Position numbers and translations under genes: made by a program. Shown piece by piece: positions 15,515 through 23,829 of a stretch of 30,771 nucleotides of DNA (the first letter of the stretch is position 1; each line of letters begins with the position of its first letter). A model generated the notes under the pieces. It was not told the origin of the DNA. It was given only the letters and a program-made list of their open reading frames with translations, and did no database searches. This stretch comes from JBJXHC01 sp964538485 (GTDB lineage Bacteria > Bacteroidota > Ignavibacteria > UBA10030 > UBA6906): positions 1 to 30,771 of the forward strand of contig CAZIHJ010000033.1 in NCBI GenBank assembly GCA_964538485.1. Reading direction: 5' to 3'.

Positions 15515-16198
15515 TTACTGGCCGCGACGCTGAGATTGGTGCTGGTGGGGTTGGGCAGTGGTTACCTGCTGGCCTCCCAGAACTTCACCCTTGCAGATCC
15601 ATACCTTCACTCCGATAGCACCGTACACCGTTCGCGCTGTCGCTGTTGCATAGTCTATATCCGCCCGCAGAGTGTGGAGCGGGATACGGCCTTCCTTGTA
15701 CTGTTCGCGACGCGCCATTTCAGCACCGCCCAGTCGACCGGACGCCATCACGCGCACACCCTCAGCACCCATCCTCATTGCCGACGTAATCCCATTCTTC
15801 ATTGCGCGACGGAATGCGATGCGTCCTTCAAGTTGCTGGGCGATGTTCTCTGCCACGAGAAATGCATCAAGCTCCGGTCTCTTGATCTCATTAATAAGAA
15901 TCTTCACTTCTTTGTTCGTGATCTTCTTCAGTTCTTCTTCAAGTTGTGAAATTTCCTTGCCGCTTCGGCCGATAACAATACCCGGACGTGAGGTATTGAT
16001 GGTAATGACGGCACGCTTGGGAGTCCGTTCGATCAAAATCCGGGAAATGCCCGCCTTCTTCAAACGGTTCCGGACATAGTTGCGTATGGTCATGTCTTCA
16101 TTGAGTTTCCCGGCAAACGATTTCTCGTCATACCAGTTGGAATCCCAGGAACGAATAATGCCCAGTCGCAAACCAATCGGATGAACTTTCTGTCCCAA
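15515..16198 (-). CDS. rpsC: 30S ribosomal protein S3 (TTG start)
   Basis: S3 forms part of the mRNA entry tunnel and its helicase site. It has 227 residues: N-terminal MGQKVHPIGLRLGIIRSWDSNWY, a KH domain with GRSG at 77-80, and the S3 C domain (RRAMKNGITSAMRMGAEGVRVMASGRLGGAEMAR), with a His/Gln-rich tail. The start is TTG 16198: AAGGAGG ends 4 nt before it and the M-G-Q-K-V-H-P start is universal in the family. No in-frame ATG lies nearby. Confidence 0.97.
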   Translation of the reverse strand: MGQKVHPIGLRLGIIRSWDSNWYDEKSFAGKLNEDMTIRNYVRNRLKKAGISRILIERTPKRAVITINTSRPGIVIGRSGKEISQLEEELKKITNKEVKILINEIKRPELDAFLVAENIAQQLEGRIAFRRAMKNGITSAMRMGAEGVRVMASGRLGGAEMARREQYKEGRIPLHTLRADIDYATATARTVYGAIGVKVWICKGEVLGGQQVTTAQPHQHQSQRRGQ

Positions 16199-16202
16199 GC
16201 AA

Positions 16203-16209
16203 CCTCCTT
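16203..16209 (-). promoter_or_regulatory. Ribosome-binding site of rpsC (TTG start)
   Basis: AAGGAGG on the minus strand with a 4-nt spacer (TTGC) to TTG 16198. A strong site next to a weak start codon. Confidence 0.8.
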
Positions 16210-16219
16210 AACTAACGTA

Positions 16220-16678
16220 TTATTTCGACGACGCTTTTTCTGTCGACTTTTTCTTTGAAGCCTTTTTCTCTGTCACTGGCGGCTTTTCTTCCGCTTTTGC
16301 CGCCTGCTTTGGCTTCGCTATTGTCTTCTTCCGGATATCATGAGCAGCGACGATAATCGTAACATGATTGGATCGCTTTCTAATTCTGTACGCACGGCCC
16401 ATCGGAGCGGGACTGATTCGCTTCATCACCATTCCGCAATCGACAAAGGCCTCTTTCACGAGCATGTTCTCGGGATCGACACGACCGGCGTCATCCTTGT
16501 TCTGCAGATTGGAAATAGCTGAACGCAGTACTTTCTCGGCGACTTTGGATGCATGCTTCGGCGAAAAATGCAGCAAGTGCAGAGCTTCATTGACGGCCTT
16601 ACCACGTATCAAATCGATCACGAGCCGCATCTTGCGCGGCGATGTTCCTATGTACCTGTTGATTGCACGGGCTTCCAT
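16220..16678 (-). CDS. rplV: 50S ribosomal protein L22 with Lys-rich C-terminal tail
   Basis: L22 lines the exit tunnel and contacts all 23S domains. Residues 1-117 are the family domain: RYIGTSPRKMRLVIDLIRGKAVNEAL, and the tunnel hairpin MKRISPAPMGRAYRIRKRSNHVTI. Residues about 118-152 are a low-complexity Lys/Ala/Glu/Ser tail, lengthening the protein beyond the usual 110-115. Follows rpsS by 8 nt. Confidence 0.96.
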   Translation of the reverse strand: MEARAINRYIGTSPRKMRLVIDLIRGKAVNEALHLLHFSPKHASKVAEKVLRSAISNLQNKDDAGRVDPENMLVKEAFVDCGMVMKRISPAPMGRAYRIRKRSNHVTIIVAAHDIRKKTIAKPKQAAKAEEKPPVTEKKASKKKSTEKASSK

Positions 16679-16686
16679 ATCAATCC

Positions 16687-16974
16687 TTATCCAGCAGAGG
16701 TTGTTTCTTCTTTTTTAATGCCGGGATGCACGCGGAACACACGTGTCGCAGCGAACTCACCGAGCTTGTGCCCCACCATGCCTTCGTGGACATACACCGG
16801 AATGAACTTATTCCCGTTATGCACGGCAAAGGTGTGACCGACGAAGTCCGGCGTAACAGTAGATGCGCGTGACCACGTCTTGATCACTTTCTTTTGGTTT
16901 GACTTGTTCAACGCCTGGACCTGCTCAACAAGTCTGACGCTGACAAATGGACCCTTTTTTAAAGAGCGACTCAT
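16687..16974 (-). CDS. rpsS: 30S ribosomal protein S19
   Basis: S19 of the 30S head, in contact with S13. It has 95 residues: MSRSLKKGPFVSVRLVEQVQAL, then WSRASTVTPDFVGHTFAVHNGNKFIPVYVHEGMVGHKLGEFAATRVF, all typical. Begins 4 nt after the rplB stop, so coupling is likely. Confidence 0.97.
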   Translation of the reverse strand: MSRSLKKGPFVSVRLVEQVQALNKSNQKKVIKTWSRASTVTPDFVGHTFAVHNGNKFIPVYVHEGMVGHKLGEFAATRVFRVHPGIKKEETTSAG

Positions 16975-16978
16975 GATC

Positions 16979-17806
16979 TTACTTTCTGCGTTTCACAATA
17001 TATTTACTGGATGGATTCTTCCGCCAGCGTGTTTTCTTTCCCTTTGTTTTCCAGCCCCACGGTGATACCGGGTGAGGATTACCCTGAGGTGATTTTCCCT
17101 CGCCGCCACCATGAGGATGATCAACGGGATTCATGACAACGCCGCGGGACTGTGGCCTGATACCAAGCCAACGCGAACGCCCCGCCTTGCCAAGACTGAG
17201 ATTTTCATGCTCGGAATTACTCACCGTGCCAATGGTGGCAGAACATTCAACTGGGACATTTCGAATTTCGCCCGAAGGCATCTTCAGTTGGGCGAACTTT
17301 CCTTCCTTTGCCATGAGCTGCACGCTCATTCCCGCACTGCGGGCGATCTGGGCACCCTTACCGGGACGCAACTCGATATTATGCACGAACGTACCTGCGG
17401 GAATATTCGCAAGCGGCATTGCGTTTCCGTTCTTGATTTCGGCATCCGAACCTGAACGCAACACTTCACCAACCTTCACTCCTTCAGCCGCAATGATGTA
17501 CCGTAGTTCACCATCTGCATATTGCAGCAGTGCAATCCGGGCAGACCGATTGGGATCGTACTCAATCGCCGTTACCTTGGCGTCCATCCCGAACTTGTTC
17601 CGCTTGAAATCAATGATACGATAAAACCGTTTGTGCCCGCCACCTCTGTGACGCGACGTGATGCGACCGGTGTTATTCCGTCCACCCGTCCTGCGGAGGG
17701 GCTCGATCAGTGATTTTTCCGGTTTCGACTTGGTGATTTCCTCAAAACTGGAAACCGACATCCATCGAGTGCCGGGGGTATTCGGCTTGAGTTTTCTAAT
17801 TGGCAT
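16979..17806 (-). CDS. rplB: 50S ribosomal protein L2
   Basis: L2 is needed for subunit joining and for peptidyl-transferase assembly. It has 275 residues with the N-terminal OB fold (RHRGGGHKRFYRIIDFKRNKFG), the SH3-like domain, and the C-terminal NPVDHPHGGGEGKSP motif, HPH at about 230-232. Normal length, with the basic end WRKNPSSKYIVKRRK. It starts 41 nt after rplW. Confidence 0.97.
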   Translation of the reverse strand: MPIRKLKPNTPGTRWMSVSSFEEITKSKPEKSLIEPLRRTGGRNNTGRITSRHRGGGHKRFYRIIDFKRNKFGMDAKVTAIEYDPNRSARIALLQYADGELRYIIAAEGVKVGEVLRSGSDAEIKNGNAMPLANIPAGTFVHNIELRPGKGAQIARSAGMSVQLMAKEGKFAQLKMPSGEIRNVPVECSATIGTVSNSEHENLSLGKAGRSRWLGIRPQSRGVVMNPVDHPHGGGEGKSPQGNPHPVSPWGWKTKGKKTRWRKNPSSKYIVKRRK

Positions 17807-17847
17807 GGTGGTTCTTTCTTTCTACTGCTTCCTTGAGTTCCAGACTA

Positions 17848-18138
17848 TTATACGTTCTGGAAAAACTCGATCTTATCGCCCTCTTTCAGACGAACAATGG
17901 CTTTTTTCCACATTGCTGTCCGACCGACAAACCGACCTTTGCGGGTCAACTGCGATTTTGATTTTCCTTTATGGCGCATTGTACGCACATCAAGGACAGT
18001 GACATTAAACTGCTTTTCAACTGCACGCGCTATTTCAATTTTGTTTGCACCGAGGACAACCTCGAATGCATACTGACCCTTGTCCTGCAGAGCAGTGATC
18101 TTTTCCGTAACAATGGGCCGCTTAAGTATTTGAATCAT
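17848..18138 (-). CDS. rplW: 50S ribosomal protein L23
   Basis: L23 at the tunnel exit is the docking site for trigger factor and SRP. It has 96 residues, opening MIQILKRPIVTEKITALQDKGQYAFEV, with NKIEIARAVEKQFNVTVLDVRT and MRHKGK. The frame is open 39 codons further upstream, but that part overlaps rplD and resembles nothing. ATG 18138 follows GGAAAGAAG and lies 16 nt after the rplD stop. Confidence 0.96.
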   Translation of the reverse strand: MIQILKRPIVTEKITALQDKGQYAFEVVLGANKIEIARAVEKQFNVTVLDVRTMRHKGKSKSQLTRKGRFVGRTAMWKKAIVRLKEGDKIEFFQNV

Positions 18139-18154
18139 TGCTTCTTTCCGTCCG

Positions 18155-18784
18155 TCAATTCTTGAAAGTATTCTGCAACGCTTCCACGGCACTCTTCTGA
18201 ATGAGAAGGATCTTATTGTTGAGCAAATCGTACGTTGACGCCTTTTCGGCCTCAAGAATATTCAATGAAGGGATATTCCGTCCTGACCGGACAACATTCG
18301 CATCATTCTTTGGGGTCAGGAGCAACGTCTTTGTTGCATTCAACTCAAGCGCCTTCAATATCGTCGCCATCTCTTTTGTCTTCGGTGTTTCGAACGTGAA
18401 ATCTTCAACAATCTTGATCTGGGCGTCCTTTGCCTTATGTGAAAGGGCGGACTTGCGGGCAAGTTTTTTCAGCTTCGCCGGAAGCTTGCTGGAGTAGTCC
18501 CGCGGTTCAGGGCCAAAAATTGAACCTCCACCAGTCATCAACGGTGAGCGCGATGTACCCTGGCGTGCCATGCCTGTACTCTTCTGCTTGAATGGCTTCC
18601 TTCCGCCACCACGAACTTCCGCGCGAGTTTTTACATCAGACGTACCTTGACGCTGGTTGTCCAGATACACACGCACAGCGCGATACATAACGTGCTGATT
18701 GGGTTCAATACCAAAGATGTCGGCGGAGAGGGTCACTTTCTCCCCACTCTTTGAGCCGTCTTTTCTGAATATTTCCAGTTCCAT
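18155..18784 (-). CDS. rplD: 50S ribosomal protein L4
   Basis: L4 reaches into the exit tunnel; in E. coli it also represses the S10 operon. It has 209 residues. MELEIFRKDG opens the protein, and the tunnel loop region is GGGRKPFKQKSTGMARQGTSRSPLMTGGG. ATG 18784 is preferred over an ATG three codons earlier (18793), since GAGAG gives 9 nt spacing to the former and abuts the latter. Follows rplC by 18 nt. Confidence 0.95.
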   Translation of the reverse strand: MELEIFRKDGSKSGEKVTLSADIFGIEPNQHVMYRAVRVYLDNQRQGTSDVKTRAEVRGGGRKPFKQKSTGMARQGTSRSPLMTGGGSIFGPEPRDYSSKLPAKLKKLARKSALSHKAKDAQIKIVEDFTFETPKTKEMATILKALELNATKTLLLTPKNDANVVRSGRNIPSLNILEAEKASTYDLLNNKILLIQKSAVEALQNTFKN

Positions 18785-18802
18785 GTGCGTCATCTCTCGC
18801 GA

Positions 18803-19432
18803 TTACGAATTCTTCTTGTGGATTTCCAGATAGCTGTCAATGCAGCCGGGCACGGAACCCTTCACCAACAGGAGATTGGAGTCTGCTATCACACCCACCA
18901 CTTTGAGATTGCGAACAGTAACCTGCTCACCTCCCATACGACCCGCCATGCGCATTCCCTTAAAAACACGCGACGGATGCGACGATGAACCAATCGAGCC
19001 CGGTGCGCGCTCCCGATCACTTTGTCCGTGTGTTCTGAAGCCACCACCAAAGTGATGACGCTTCACAACACCCTGAAACCCGCGCCCTTTGGATGTGCCG
19101 ATGACAGACACCGTATCACCCTTTGTGAAGACGGTATCGACTTTGATTTCCTGTCCGGGCTGCATTTCCGCGATACTATTCCCGCGGAACTCACGAACAA
19201 TGCGAACGGGCTTCGCATTCGCCTTAGCCAAATGACCCTGCATGGGCTTATTAACGAGACGTTCCCTCTTTTCGTCAAATCCGAGTTGGATGGCCTCGTA
19301 CCCATCACGATCTTTGGTTTTGATCTGAGTGACGAAGCATGGTCCCGCTTCAATCACCGTACACGGAATTACCTGACCGGTTTCATCAAAGATACTGGTC
19401 ATTCCGAGTTTTTTTCCTAATAGTCCTGTCAT
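18803..19432 (-). CDS. rplC: 50S ribosomal protein L3
   Basis: L3 is an early assembly protein near the peptidyl-transferase centre. It has 209 residues: MTGLLGKKLGMTSIFDETGQ, and the conserved HHFGGGFRTHGQSDRERAPGSIGSSSHPSRVFKGMRMAGRMGGE, including the glutamine that PrmB methylates in other species. ATG 19432 matches the family start; in-frame ATG 19444 and GTG 19465 lie upstream in sequence that includes part of a palindromic repeat, so they are less likely. The Shine-Dalgarno (GGATG) is weak. The 144-nt gap before it is unusually long for this operon. Confidence 0.94.
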   Translation of the reverse strand: MTGLLGKKLGMTSIFDETGQVIPCTVIEAGPCFVTQIKTKDRDGYEAIQLGFDEKRERLVNKPMQGHLAKANAKPVRIVREFRGNSIAEMQPGQEIKVDTVFTKGDTVSVIGTSKGRGFQGVVKRHHFGGGFRTHGQSDRERAPGSIGSSSHPSRVFKGMRMAGRMGGEQVTVRNLKVVGVIADSNLLLVKGSVPGCIDSYLEIHKKNS

Positions 19433-19462
19433 CGCTGCATCCATATGAAAATACGACTGCCC

Positions 19463-19548
19463 CACGGCATAATGCCGTGCCTACAGCGCGCACCAATAAC
19501 GCGCACACCCAATCGCCGTTAATTCATCCCGTTGAAAATTTCCAACGG
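19463..19548. repeat. REP-like palindrome cluster between rpsJ and rplC
   Basis: Two inverted repeats flank a GC-rich direct repeat. CACGGCAT-A-ATGCCGTG (19463-19479) is a perfect 8-bp-arm palindrome. CCGTTG(8 nt)CAACGG (19529-19548) is a 6-bp hairpin. Between them CGCGCAC occurs at 19487-19493 and 19500-19506. The layout looks like an interspersed REP/MITE-like unit inserted in the operon. Only one copy is in the window, so repetition is inferred. Confidence 0.5.
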
Positions 19549-19576
19549 AATAAAATTCCTGAATCGAAGAACCGGA

Positions 19577-19885
19577 TTACACTTTGATCTCGACGTCCAC
19601 TCCCGCGGGCAAATCAAGCTTCATCAAGGAGTCGACAGTCTTATTGGTCGAATTGAGTATGTCGATCAGACGCTTATGGGCGCGTGTCTCGAACTGCTCT
19701 CTCGACTTTTTATCAACATGAGGAGACCGAAGCACAGTATAAACCGTACGCTTCGTGGGCAACGGAATTGGGCCAGAGACCACAGCGCCTGTTGACTTCA
19801 CAGTCTTGATGATCTTTTCCGCAGACTTGTCGATCAGGTTGTGATCGTACGACTTGAGTTTTATCCGTATTTTTTGTCCGGCCAC
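19577..19885 (-). CDS. rpsJ: 30S ribosomal protein S10 (GTG start)
   Basis: S10 of the 30S head, also the NusE antitermination factor. It has 102 residues: GQKIRIKLKSYDHNLIDKSAEKI, and VSGPIPLPTKRTVYTVLRSPHVDKKSREQFETRAHKR. The start is GTG 19885 (MAGQKIRI); GGAG lies 11 nt upstream. It stands 67 nt after tuf, behind a terminator-like hairpin, and 144 nt before rplC. Confidence 0.96.
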   Translation of the reverse strand: MAGQKIRIKLKSYDHNLIDKSAEKIIKTVKSTGAVVSGPIPLPTKRTVYTVLRSPHVDKKSREQFETRAHKRLIDILNSTNKTVDSLMKLDLPAGVDVEIKV

Positions 19886-19905
19886 TTTTTTTACAGCTCC
19901 GTGTA

Positions 19906-19940
19906 ATCAGAAACAAAAGAGGGGCGACCGAAACCGCCCC
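19906..19940 (-). terminator. Terminator-like hairpin between tuf and rpsJ
   Basis: On the minus strand GGGGCG (19940-19935), an 8-nt loop and CGCCCC (19926-19921) form a 6-bp GC stem, followed by TCTTTTGTTTC (19920-19910). It begins about 13 nt after the tuf stop. It could end the str transcript or act as an attenuator ahead of the S10 genes. Only about 20 nt remain before rpsJ, too little for a separate promoter. Confidence 0.65.
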
Positions 19941-19952
19941 CATGAAACCACA

Positions 19953-21164
19953 TCACTCAACAATCTTCGTAACAACACCCGCACCGACAGTGTGACCACC
20001 CTCGCGAATAGCGAAGCGAAGGCCTTCCTCCATTGCGATGGTGGTGATTAGTTCAATACTCATGCCATCAATGTTGTCGCCCGGCATAACCATTTCCATG
20101 CCGCCGGGTAATGTAGCGACACCTGTTACGTCGGTTGTACGGAAATAGAATTGAGGACGATAGCCGGTAAAGAACGGAGTATGACGACCGCCTTCTTCCT
20201 TTTTCAATACGTATACTTGCGCCGTAAATTTCTTATGTGGAGTGATGGACCCCGGCTTGGCAATAACCATTCCCCGCTCGAGCATTGTCTTGTCAACACC
20301 ACGAAGCAGGATTCCGGCATTGTCACCGGCCCGCACTTCATCAAGCTCCTTCCGGAACATCTCTGCGCCGGTAATAACGCTCTTCATATGAGCACCGAGA
20401 CCGATGATTTCAACTTCATCGCCAACCTTTGCCTTACCTCGTTCCACGCGACCCGTACCGACAGTACCACGACCGGTAATCGAGAACACATCCTCAACAG
20501 GCATCAGGAATGGCTTGTCGACTTCGCGCTGTGGAACCGGGACATAGCTGTCGACAGCATCCATCAAGTCCATAATGCACTTGAACGCCGGATCATCGGT
20601 CTTGCTATCTGGTTTAATCGCAGCTTCCATGGCTTTCAAAGCACTACCCCGGATAATGGGAATATCATCACCAGGGAACTCATACTTCTTCAGCAAATCG
20701 CGCAACTCCAGTTCCACAAGATCCAACAACTCCGGATCATCAACTGCATCGACTTTGTTCATAAACACGACAATCTTCGGTACCCCGACCTGGCGGGCTA
20801 ACAGAATGTGCTCGCGTGTCTGGGGCATCGGACCATCGGTCGCTGCAACGACAAGGATTGCTCCGTCCATTTGGGCTGCACCGGTGATCATGTTCTTGAC
20901 ATAATCAGCATGTCCGGGGCAGTCAACGTGTGCATAGTGGCGCTTCTCGGTTGAATACTCAACGTGGGCAGTGGCGATAGTGATACCGCGTTCCCGTTCT
21001 TCAGGAGCGTTGTCAATACTATCGAACGTACGCACCGCCGAAAGTCCTTTTTTGGCAAGCACCATGGTGATTGCCGCGGTCAGTGTTGTCTTCCCGTGAT
21101 CAACGTGGCCGATAGTGCCAACATTGAGATGGGGTTTATCGCGATTGAATTTCTCTTTTGCCAT
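19953..21164 (-). CDS. tuf: Elongation factor Tu
   Basis: GTPase that brings aminoacyl-tRNA to the ribosome. It has 403 residues. G1 is GHVDHGKT (19-26), G3 is DCPGH (80-84, catalytic H84) and G4 is NKVD (135-138). Domains II and III follow, with VFSITGRGTVGTGRVERG and the C-terminal REGGHTVGAGVVTKIVE. AAGGAG lies 9 nt before the ATG. The fusA-tuf-rpsJ order is kept as in Chlorobi-like genomes. Confidence 0.98.
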   Translation of the reverse strand: MAKEKFNRDKPHLNVGTIGHVDHGKTTLTAAITMVLAKKGLSAVRTFDSIDNAPEERERGITIATAHVEYSTEKRHYAHVDCPGHADYVKNMITGAAQMDGAILVVAATDGPMPQTREHILLARQVGVPKIVVFMNKVDAVDDPELLDLVELELRDLLKKYEFPGDDIPIIRGSALKAMEAAIKPDSKTDDPAFKCIMDLMDAVDSYVPVPQREVDKPFLMPVEDVFSITGRGTVGTGRVERGKAKVGDEVEIIGLGAHMKSVITGAEMFRKELDEVRAGDNAGILLRGVDKTMLERGMVIAKPGSITPHKKFTAQVYVLKKEEGGRHTPFFTGYRPQFYFRTTDVTGVATLPGGMEMVMPGDNIDGMSIELITTIAMEEGLRFAIREGGHTVGAGVVTKIVE

Positions 21165-21216
21165 GAACTATATCTCCTTACTAAGGGGAACCAATGTGTA
21201 CTTACGACGTAAAGGT

Positions 21217-23310
21217 TTATGCAGCCTTACCCTTCACTTTTTCAATAATCTGCTCGGCAACGCTCTTGGGTGTTTCATCATAATGTGACAACTCCATCGA
21301 ATAGATGGCCCTACCTTGAGTCATCGAACGCAATGACGTCGAATATCCAAACATTTCCGAGAGAGGTACCGCCGCTTTGACCACCTGCGCGTCTTTACGG
21401 GGAGTCATACCTTCGATCTTGCCGCGACGCGAATTGAGATCGCCAATCACGTCGCCCATATACTCTTCCGGAGTAACAACTTCAACACCCATGACGGGCT
21501 CCAGCAATACCGGATTTGCCTTACGTGCGGCCTCTTTGAATGCCATGGAACCGGCAACCTTGAAGGCCATTTCAGATGAATCCACATCATGGTATGAACC
21601 GTCAAACAACTTCACCTTCACGTCTTCCATCGGATAGCCAGCGAGGACACCGTTCTTCATTGCCTCAACGATGCCTTGCTCGACCGGTTTGATGAATTCC
21701 TTTGGAATCACACCGCCGACAATGGCATTCTCAAATTCAAATCCCTTGCCGATCTCATTCGGTTCAAGCTCAATCCACACGTGACCAAACTGACCACGAC
21801 CACCGGACTGGCGAACGAACTTCCCTTCCGCCTGAACCTTCTTGCGAATAGTTTCTTTGTAGGCAACCTGGGGTTTTCCAATATTTGCTTCGACCCGAAA
21901 CTCGCGCTTCATACGATCAACAATAATCTCAAGATGAAGCTCACCCATGCCGCTGAGAATAGTCTGGCCGGTCTCTTCGTTTGTGGAAATACGAAGAGTT
22001 GGATCTTCCTCTGCAAGCTTGGACATTGCCTCACCCATCTTTTCCTGGTCGGCTTTTGTCTTCGGTTCAACTGCCACGTGAATAACCGGATCCGGGAATG
22101 TCATCTTTTCGAGAATAATCGGATCTGATTCGTCACACAACGTATCGCCCGTCTTTGTAAACTTCAAGCCAACAGCCGCCACAATGTCCCCGGCATAGGC
22201 CTCATCCACATCCTCACGAGTATTGGCATGCATACGAAGAATGCGACTGATACGTTCCTTCTTTTCCGAAATCGAATTATACACGTACGATCCGGACGAC
22301 AGAGTCCCGGAATACACACGGAAGTAAGTCAGCCTGCCAACGAAAGGATCAGTCATGATCTTGAACGCAAGCGCCGTGAATTTTTCTTTGTCATTCACTT
22401 TTCGGACGATCTTGTCAGTCATGTTCACATGGTGACCAACCAATGCCGCTTCATTCAGATCAAGGGGCGACGGAAGATAATCGATTACAGAATCAAGTAA
22501 CGACTGAACACCCTTATTCTTGAACGATGACCCGCACAACACAGGCACAATGCTCACTTTCAGGGCGGCACGACGAAGTACGGTCATCACTTCCTTCGGG
22601 CTGATCTCTTTTCCCTCGAGATATTTCTCCAACAACGTGTCATCCTCATCGGAGACCGCTTCCAGCATTTTTGTTCTGTACTCTTGGGCCTTGGCCTGCA
22701 TGTCGTGAGGAATATCCATATCCTCCCAATCGGTCCCAAGCGACGAATCCTTATACATTCTCGCTTTCATTGTCACCAGATCGATGATACCGGAGAACAA
22801 GTCTCCTTCACCAACCGGCAACTGAATGGGGACAGCGTTTGCACCAAGACGCTCTTTCATCATCTGGACAGCACCGAGAAAATCTGCTCCCACGCGATCC
22901 ATTTTATTAACAAAAGCGATACGGGGAACACCGTACTTGTCCATTTGGCGCCACACCGTTTCCGATTGCGGCTCAACACCACCCACCGAACAGAAAAGAG
23001 CTATAGCCCCGTCCAACACTCGTAGCGAGCGCTCCACCTCAACCGTGAAATCAACGTGGCCGGGCGTATCAATGATATTAATGCGATGATTATCCCAGAA
23101 ACATGTGGTGGCTGCAGAGGTAATGGTGATACCCCGTTCTTTTTCCTGCTCCATCCAGTCCATTGTCGCGGCACCATCATGGACTTCGCCCATACGGTGC
23201 AATACACCGGTATAAAACAGGATGCGCTCCGTTGTCGTGGTTTTACCCGCGTCAATATGAGCACTGATGCCGATGTTTCGGGTTCTTTCTAAGGGATACT
23301 GTCTTGGCAT
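21217..23310 (-). CDS. fusA: Elongation factor G
   Basis: GTPase that drives translocation. It has 697 residues, in the normal range. G1 AHIDAGKT is at 17-24, G3 DTPGH at 81-85, and G4 NKMD at 135-138. Switch I KERGITITSAATT is present. Domain IV carries the GGRGQFGHVWIELEP region and the end runs through VPLSEMFGYSTSLRSMTQGRAIYSMEL. ATG 23310 has only a weak purine stretch upstream. Starts 26 nt after rpsG. Confidence 0.98.
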   Translation of the reverse strand: MPRQYPLERTRNIGISAHIDAGKTTTTERILFYTGVLHRMGEVHDGAATMDWMEQEKERGITITSAATTCFWDNHRINIIDTPGHVDFTVEVERSLRVLDGAIALFCSVGGVEPQSETVWRQMDKYGVPRIAFVNKMDRVGADFLGAVQMMKERLGANAVPIQLPVGEGDLFSGIIDLVTMKARMYKDSSLGTDWEDMDIPHDMQAKAQEYRTKMLEAVSDEDDTLLEKYLEGKEISPKEVMTVLRRAALKVSIVPVLCGSSFKNKGVQSLLDSVIDYLPSPLDLNEAALVGHHVNMTDKIVRKVNDKEKFTALAFKIMTDPFVGRLTYFRVYSGTLSSGSYVYNSISEKKERISRILRMHANTREDVDEAYAGDIVAAVGLKFTKTGDTLCDESDPIILEKMTFPDPVIHVAVEPKTKADQEKMGEAMSKLAEEDPTLRISTNEETGQTILSGMGELHLEIIVDRMKREFRVEANIGKPQVAYKETIRKKVQAEGKFVRQSGGRGQFGHVWIELEPNEIGKGFEFENAIVGGVIPKEFIKPVEQGIVEAMKNGVLAGYPMEDVKVKLFDGSYHDVDSSEMAFKVAGSMAFKEAARKANPVLLEPVMGVEVVTPEEYMGDVIGDLNSRRGKIEGMTPRKDAQVVKAAVPLSEMFGYSTSLRSMTQGRAIYSMELSHYDETPKSVAEQIIEKVKGKAA

Positions 23311-23336
23311 AAACTCAACAATCTTTTCTCACAATC

Positions 23337-23804
23337 CTACCACTTGAAATGGGCAAACGCCTTGTTTGCTTCAGCCATCTTATGGGTGTCTTCTTTCTTC
23401 TTGACCGCATTTCCTTCGCCTGTCGAAGCGGCCATAAACTCCGCAGCGAGCCGCTGAGACATCGATTTGTCTTTCCGCTCGCCGGCATAATTAATCAACC
23501 AACGGAATGCGAGCGCAACAGACCTATCACCGCGAACCTCAGTTGGCACTTGATAGGTCGCCCCACCAACACGACGCGCCTTCACTTCCAGAATCGGACG
23601 AGCATTACTGACGGCCTTTCTGAATACATCTATGCCTGCACCTTTGCCGCGCTCTTCAATGAGAGCGAATGAATCGTACACAATCCTACGCGCCAAGTGT
23701 TTCCGCCCGCTCTTCATCACAGAGTTGATAAACTGCGAAACAAGCAGATCATTGTATCTTGGATCAGGAGTGGTCGACTTATGTGATGCTTTTTTCTTTC
23801 TCAC
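23337..23804 (-). CDS. rpsG: 30S ribosomal protein S7 (GTG start)
   Basis: Primary assembly protein of the 30S head; in E. coli it represses the str operon. It has 155 residues: DPRYNDLLVSQFINSVMKSGRKHLARRIVYDSF, then VGGATYQVPTEVRGDRSVALAFRWLI, and a C-terminal KMAEANKAFAHFKW. The start is GTG 23804 (MRKKKASHK). A stop lies three codons upstream and no ATG is available; no Shine-Dalgarno is visible. It is 25 nt after rpsL. Confidence 0.95.
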   Translation of the reverse strand: MRKKKASHKSTTPDPRYNDLLVSQFINSVMKSGRKHLARRIVYDSFALIEERGKGAGIDVFRKAVSNARPILEVKARRVGGATYQVPTEVRGDRSVALAFRWLINYAGERKDKSMSQRLAAEFMAASTGEGNAVKKKEDTHKMAEANKAFAHFKW

Positions 23805-23829
23805 TTGAGGTCAATCTAATTAAGTGTAT

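Noticed and set aside
15062..15949. Plus-strand open frame of 295 codons
   Set aside because: Fully antisense to rplP and rpsC, which are certain genes; no recognisable domain.
19433..19465. N-terminal extension of L3 from GTG 19465 or ATG 19444
   Set aside because: The extra residues do not match the family and the upstream start lies in palindromic repeat sequence.
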